From positions 1-17,637 of the forward strand of contig JBIOYL010000015.1 in the NCBI GenBank assembly GCA_044870185.1: a stretch of DNA of 17,637 bases, in the 5' to 3' direction. Both the position numbers and the translations under genes were made by a program. Below, piece by piece: positions 14,666 to 17,637 of this stretch. Source of the DNA: JBIOYL01 sp044870185. Its GTDB lineage: Bacteria; Actinomycetota; CALGFH01. Each line of letters begins with the position of its first letter. The stretch's first letter is position 1. The notes below the pieces were generated by a model. That model did no database searches and was not told the origin of the DNA. It saw nothing but the letters and a program-made list of their open reading frames with translations.

Positions 14666-14691
14666 GCGCGGGCCCGTCGTCGGGTCCGCGC
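14666..14691 (-). promoter_or_regulatory. Pause-type hairpin between leader stop codon and terminator
   Basis: GCGCGG (14686-14691) pairs with CCGCGC (14666-14671) and CCCG (14681-14684) with CGGG (14673-14676), with one mismatch and a 4-nt loop. Its 5' arm begins in the leader stop codon, so a ribosome at the regulatory codons or the stop would cover it. This is where the switching segment of an amino-acid attenuator is expected. Confidence 0.65.
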
Positions 14692-14726
14692 TAGGTGATA
14701 AGTACCAGGGTGGTCGTCGCGGTCAT
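14691..14726 (-). CDS. Branched-chain amino acid leader peptide (attenuation)
   Basis: Eleven codons read MTATTTLVLIT, then TAG. GGAG stands 6 nt before the ATG. Residues 7-10 are Leu-Val-Leu-Ile in a row, covering all three end products of the operon, and are encoded partly by codons uncommon in this GC-rich DNA (GTA, CTT), as in known ilv leader peptides. Stalling when any of the three charged tRNAs is short would alter folding of the hairpins downstream and let transcription into ilvB. Too short for database comparison; the call rests on codon content, SD and the terminator behind it. Confidence 0.88.
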   Translation of the reverse strand: MTATTTLVLIT

Positions 14727-14761
14727 CGAGCGCTCCGTGGCATGGTGGGCGGGCCGGCGTC

Positions 14762-14787
14762 GCTGCGCATCCTACCCGCCCTGTCAA
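14762..14787 (-). promoter_or_regulatory. Candidate promoter region of the ilv-leu operon
   Basis: TAGGAT (14769-14774) is a good actinobacterial -10; initiation near 14762-14764 would give a ~37-nt 5' leader before the leader-peptide ATG. A perfect TTGACA (14782-14787) is only 7 nt upstream, too close to be its -35, and nothing resembling a -35 lies at 17-18 nt. The -10 call is therefore tentative. Confidence 0.4.
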
Positions 14788-14880
14788 GCCCGGCCGCGTT
14801 CCTGGCGGGACGCGAAGGAGCGCCATCGTAGGGCTGCGGCGGCCACAACGTGCCAAGGCTGGCCTGCAGGGGCAAGATCT

Positions 14881-14904
14881 ACTGGCCATGCCACTGGCCA
14901 TGCC
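14881..14904. repeat. Perfect 12-bp tandem duplication upstream of the oxidoreductase gene
   Basis: ACTGGCCATGCC occurs twice with no gap (14881-14892, 14893-14904), ending 14 nt before the SD of the plus-strand gene. It could be a two-site operator or a replication-slippage duplication. Confidence 0.55.
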
Positions 14905-14930
14905 GTCCGCCTGCCTTCAGGAGCCGCCCC

Positions 14931-15857
14931 ATGCGCGCACTCGTCGCCGACCCGAGCGCCAGCCCCGCCCTCACCCTCGCCGACGTCCCCGAGCCCTCGC
15001 CCGGCCCTGGCCAGCTCCTGGTCGGCATGCAGGCCGCGTCGATCAACCGCGGCGAGATCCGCGGGGCGCGCCGCCAGCCGCCCGGCACGGTGATCGGCTG
15101 GGATGTCGCCGGCACGGTGCTCGCTGTCGGCGACGGCGTGCGTTCCTTCGACGTCGCCGAGCGGGTCGTCGCCATGTCCCCCGACGGCGGCGCCTTCGCC
15201 GAGCAGGTCGCCGTCCCGGCCTCCTGGGCCGCGCCGCTCCCCGAGCGCTGCGACGTCGTGCGCGCGGCCACGCTGCCGGTGGCCGGGGTCACCGCGCTCG
15301 GCATCCTGCGCCTGGCACGCGTGCATGCCGGCGACCGGGTGCTGGTGACCGGCGCGGCCGGCGGCGTCGGGCAGTTCACGGTGCAGCTCGCCCGTGACGC
15401 CAAGGCGACCGTGACCGGCCAGGCCGGCAGCCAGGAGCGGGCCGCCGCGGTGCGGGAGCTCGGCGCGGAGGCGCTCGTCCACCCGGGCGACGGCTCGGAC
15501 GTGCCCGGCGAGTTCGACGTCGTGCTCGACGGCATCGGCGGCCCCATGCTCGGCCCGCTGCTGCGGGCGACCGCGCAGGGCGGGCGGGTCGTGGTCTACG
15601 GCAACTCGGCCGACGCCCCCTCGACCTTCCGGGTGGAGGACTTCTACCCCAAGGCCGTCACCATCTACGGCTTCCGCATCTTCGCCTCGGTCCCGCCCGA
15701 CCAGGGCGTCAAGGACCTGGCCAGCCTGGTCGACGCGGTGGTCGACGGCCGCCTGGACGTGCGCGTGCAGGCGACGGCGCCGCTCGGCGAGGCGCTCCCG
15801 CTGATCGCCGCCCTGTACGACCGCAAGGTCACCGGCAAGGCGGTCATCACCGCCTGA
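14931..15857 (+). CDS. MDR-family NAD(P)H:quinone oxidoreductase-like protein
   Basis: 308 aa. Medium-chain dehydrogenase/reductase of the zinc-free quinone-oxidoreductase branch: a GroES-like N-terminal half (about 1-115, with AASINRGEIRG at 35-45 and GWDVAGTVLAVG at 57-68) and a Rossmann half with the nucleotide signature VTGAAGGVGQFTVQLA (139-154). The catalytic and structural zinc ligands of alcohol dehydrogenases are absent. The substrate cannot be told from sequence; relatives reduce quinones, enones or acryloyl-type compounds with NADPH. The ATG at 14931 is chosen because AGGAG lies 7 nt upstream; the frame stays open to 14850, but that stretch reads as non-coding. It is transcribed away from the ilv operon from a shared ~200-bp region, 177 nt before the WS/DGAT gene, with no evidence of a common transcript. 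Confidence 0.85.
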   Translation: MRALVADPSASPALTLADVPEPSPGPGQLLVGMQAASINRGEIRGARRQPPGTVIGWDVAGTVLAVGDGVRSFDVAERVVAMSPDGGAFAEQVAVPASWAAPLPERCDVVRAATLPVAGVTALGILRLARVHAGDRVLVTGAAGGVGQFTVQLARDAKATVTGQAGSQERAAAVRELGAEALVHPGDGSDVPGEFDVVLDGIGGPMLGPLLRATAQGGRVVVYGNSADAPSTFRVEDFYPKAVTIYGFRIFASVPPDQGVKDLASLVDAVVDGRLDVRVQATAPLGEALPLIAALYDRKVTGKAVITA

Positions 15858-15969
15858 GGCCCTGATCGCTCAGTCGATCCAGCTCCTCCGGTCCAAGCGG
15901 TACCTCGGAGGTGGAGGTCGGTCATCGACATCGGAGTCCATCGGCCCAGCTTGGAGGGACCTTCGACCC

Positions 15970-16006
15970 TGGTCACCCGTATTCGCCAGGGATAGACAGG
16001 TGACCA
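15970..16006. promoter_or_regulatory. Inverted repeat upstream of the WS/DGAT gene
   Basis: TGGTCACC (15970-15977) and GGTGACCA (15999-16006) are perfect 8-bp inverted arms 21 nt apart, ending 28 nt before the ATG. The arrangement suits a dimeric repressor or a loop in the 5' leader. The rest of the gap from 15858 holds no gene and no terminator that I can see; no convincing -35/-10 pair was found. Confidence 0.4.
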
Positions 16007-16034
16007 ACGACGAACGACAAGGAGCGTGGAGGTC

Positions 16035-17411
16035 ATGGCCAAGCCACGCCGCCTGGAACGGCTGACCGCCCAGGACCTGTTCATGCTGTGGGCGGACGAC
16101 TTCGGCTGGTCCCAGGACATCGGCGTGCTCGCCATCCTGGACGGCACCCGGCTGCTGGACCCCGACGGCCGCATCCGCATCGAGACCATCCGCCGGCAGC
16201 TGGAGGCGAGGCTGCCCCTGGTGCCGCGCTTCCGCCAGCTGCTGTACCGGCCCCGACTGGGGTTGGGCTGGCCCCTGTGGGTCGACGCCCCCACCTTCGA
16301 CCTCGCCGACCACCTGCGAGTCCACCCGCTGGCCGCTCCGGGCGGCCAGGCCCAGCTGCTGCAGGCCTGTGCGCAGCTGTACCGGCGACGCCTGGATCCG
16401 GCCCGGCCGCTGTGGCAGGCCTGGCTGCTGTCCGGCCTGCCCGACCACCAGGTGGGCCTGTTCCTACACGGCCATCACACCCTGGCCGACGGCGTGGCCG
16501 GGGTGGTGGCCTTCGGCGCGCTGCTGGACCTGGCCGAGGCGCCCACCCCGGTCGCAGCGCCGTGGGCGCCGACCCCGCTCCCATCGGCGGGCGAGCTGCT
16601 TGGCGACAACCTGCGCCGACGCCTGCGGGGGCTGGGGCACAGGCTGTCGGGCCTCGCCCATCCGAGCAGGACGCGGCGGGCCTTGCCGGGAGCGTGGCGC
16701 GAGTTCTTCGCCGAGCGGGCCCCCCGCACCAGCCTCAACCGCCCGATCGGCGCCGATCGCCGGCTGGCGGTCGTCCGTAGCCGCCTGGAGGGTGTCAAGC
16801 AGGTCGCCCACGCCCACCACGCCACCGTCAACGATGTGGTGCTGGCGGCCGTGGCCGGTGGCCTGCGCCAGCTGCTGGCAGGCCGTGGCGAGAACGTCGA
16901 GGAGCTGGTGCTGCGGGTGATGGTGCCGATCTCGCTGCACCACGAGCAACCTGGGCAGGCGCGGGGCAACCAGGACGCGGTGATGCTGGTGCCCCTGCGG
17001 CTGGGCGAGCCCGACCCTGGTCGCCGGCTTGACCTGATCGCGGCCGAGACCGCCGCCCGCAAGCACAAGGCCCGTCCGCAAGGCGCGTCGGGAGTCCTGA
17101 ACTTCGCCGTCGCGCAGCGTGCTTCGTACCGGTTCCTGGCCCACCAGCGGTCCGTGAACCTGTCGGTCAGCAACGTGCCGGGTCCGCCGGTGCAGCTGTA
17201 TCTTGCCGGGGCGCGGCTGCTGGAGCTGTTCCCGGTGGTGCCGATCATGGGCAACGTGACCCTGGGGGTCGGGGTGCTGTCCTATGCTGGCCAGCTCAAC
17301 CTCACCGCCGTCGCCGACCAGGACACCTGCCCTGACGTCGAGGTGTTCGCCCAAGGCGTGCGCGGCGCCCTTGACGACCTGTCACGGTCGGTGCTGGTGC
17401 CTGCTTCCTGA
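16035..17411 (+). CDS. WS/DGAT-type O-acyltransferase (wax ester synthase / diacylglycerol acyltransferase)
   Basis: 458 aa, the typical length. Such enzymes move an acyl group from acyl-CoA to a fatty alcohol or diacylglycerol, building wax esters or triacylglycerol at the membrane and lipid-body surface. Seen: start LTAQDLFMLWAD (10-21); PLWQAWLL (125-132), the PLW motif; HHTLADG (147-153), the catalytic HHxxxDG; VNDVVLAAVAGGLR (265-278) with the second conserved Asn-Asp; and near the end VNLSVSNVPGPP (374-385) with an LFPVVPIMGNVTL stretch (398-410). The ATG at 16035 is chosen; AAGGAG lies 10 nt and GGAGG 2 nt upstream, and an in-frame GTG at 16026 would add three residues. Actinobacteria often carry several paralogues, so the exact product is open. 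No partner gene is adjacent. Confidence 0.92.
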   Translation: MAKPRRLERLTAQDLFMLWADDFGWSQDIGVLAILDGTRLLDPDGRIRIETIRRQLEARLPLVPRFRQLLYRPRLGLGWPLWVDAPTFDLADHLRVHPLAAPGGQAQLLQACAQLYRRRLDPARPLWQAWLLSGLPDHQVGLFLHGHHTLADGVAGVVAFGALLDLAEAPTPVAAPWAPTPLPSAGELLGDNLRRRLRGLGHRLSGLAHPSRTRRALPGAWREFFAERAPRTSLNRPIGADRRLAVVRSRLEGVKQVAHAHHATVNDVVLAAVAGGLRQLLAGRGENVEELVLRVMVPISLHHEQPGQARGNQDAVMLVPLRLGEPDPGRRLDLIAAETAARKHKARPQGASGVLNFAVAQRASYRFLAHQRSVNLSVSNVPGPPVQLYLAGARLLELFPVVPIMGNVTLGVGVLSYAGQLNLTAVADQDTCPDVEVFAQGVRGALDDLSRSVLVPAS

Positions 17412-17521
17412 GCAGGGTGTGCGGGGCGCTCAAGAACAGCGACGCGGGCCGCGAGCGCGGTCGTCCCGCCCTACTGGCGCCTCCGCACGAGCCGCGGCGC
17501 CATCATGCCGCGCCGAGGGGA

Positions 17522-17541
17522 CTGCCGCGGTCAGGCGGCAG
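17522..17541. terminator. Hairpin downstream of the WS/DGAT gene
   Basis: CTGCCGC (17522-17528) and GCGGCAG (17535-17541) form a perfect 7-bp stem with a 6-nt loop, about 110 nt past the stop codon. No U-tract follows, so termination here is only possible, in the U-less manner proposed for GC-rich actinobacteria. The surrounding 17412-17610 stretch shows no gene. Confidence 0.35.
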
Positions 17542-17612
17542 AGGAATCGGCGCTCCACCCCCTTCCACCATCCACAATCGCGTCGACTGGCCACCCACGG
17601 TCACACCCGGTT

Positions 17613-17637
17613 GCGATACTCCGGGCATGCGACGCGC
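17613..17637 (+). promoter_or_regulatory. Possible leaderless promoter and gene start at the right edge
   Basis: TGC followed by GATACT (17613-17620) is an extended -10. The A of ATG at 17627 lies 7 nt past it, exactly where +1 is expected, with no SD. This fits a leaderless actinobacterial gene beginning Met-Arg-Arg; only 11 bases of it are present, so this is a guess. Confidence 0.3.

Noticed and set aside
13171..14694. Plus-strand open frame opposite ilvB and its leader
   Set aside because: Antisense shadow; it also runs through the attenuator, which has a clear minus-strand function.
14590..14760. T-box riboswitch before ilvB
   Set aside because: No room for a specifier stem-loop or T-box consensus; the Leu-Val-Leu-Ile peptide and terminator explain the leader.
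14769..14787. TTGACA and TAGGAT as a matched -35/-10 pair
   Set aside because: Only 7 nt separate them; a working pair needs about 16-19 nt. Only the -10 is kept, with low confidence.
14931..15857. Zinc-dependent alcohol dehydrogenase
   Set aside because: Neither the catalytic Cys/His/Cys set nor the structural four-Cys lobe is present; only the zinc-free MDR motifs are seen.
1..17637. tRNA/rRNA genes, CRISPR arrays, IS elements or prophage genes
   Set aside because: No cloverleaf-like segment, spaced repeat array, transposase or integrase motif was seen on either strand by eye.

Overview
The window is high-GC DNA (well above 70% GC through most of it, visibly lower over the first ~1.4 kb). 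Strong Shine-Dalgarno (SD) sites, GTG/TTG starts, ATGA/TGATG overlaps, a WS/DGAT-type acyltransferase and an ilvB-ilvN-ilvC-serA-leuB gene order like that of mycobacteria all point to an actinobacterium. The short LeuA and the dedicated CimA suggest a lineage other than the well-known Streptomyces/Mycobacterium/Corynebacterium groups. That placement is inference.

Layout, left to right. (1) 1-3424, minus strand: a surface-polysaccharide or envelope pair. A GtrA-like membrane domain fused to an HPr-kinase-like P-loop domain (TTG start at 3424) is followed by a GT39/ArnT-like multi-membrane glycosyltransferase that runs off the left edge. The front of the second gene seems to lie in another frame. 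(2) 3425-3702: non-coding spacer with a hairpin and a palindrome. (3) 3703-14589, minus strand, transcribed right to left: one compact branched-chain amino acid operon, ilvB-ilvN-ilvC-serA-(48-aa ORF)-leuA-(62-aa ORF)-leuB-ilvE-cimA. It is preceded by an attenuator: an 11-codon leader peptide containing Leu-Val-Leu-Ile, a pause-type hairpin and an intrinsic terminator. (4) 14931-17411, plus strand: a zinc-free MDR/quinone-oxidoreductase-like gene and a WS/DGAT acyltransferase, each apparently with its own upstream region. (5) 17412-17637: a tail with a hairpin and a possible leaderless gene start.

How the operon works. CimA makes citramalate from pyruvate and acetyl-CoA, giving a threonine-independent route to 2-oxobutyrate in which LeuB and LeuCD are shared. 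IlvBN and IlvC convert pyruvate/2-oxobutyrate to the dihydroxy acids. LeuA and LeuB make the leucine precursor, IlvE transaminates the final keto acids, and SerA diverts 3-phosphoglycerate to serine. ilvD and leuC/leuD are needed but absent here, so they must lie elsewhere.

The least ordinary things are small: a 62-aa protein with a duplicated RVFG-x-EV motif coupled to leuB; a leucine-run 48-aa ORF coupled to serA whose stop codon sits beside a perfect hairpin masking the leuA SD; a palindromic repeat read through as the C-terminus of IlvC; and the GtrA/HprK-like fusion.
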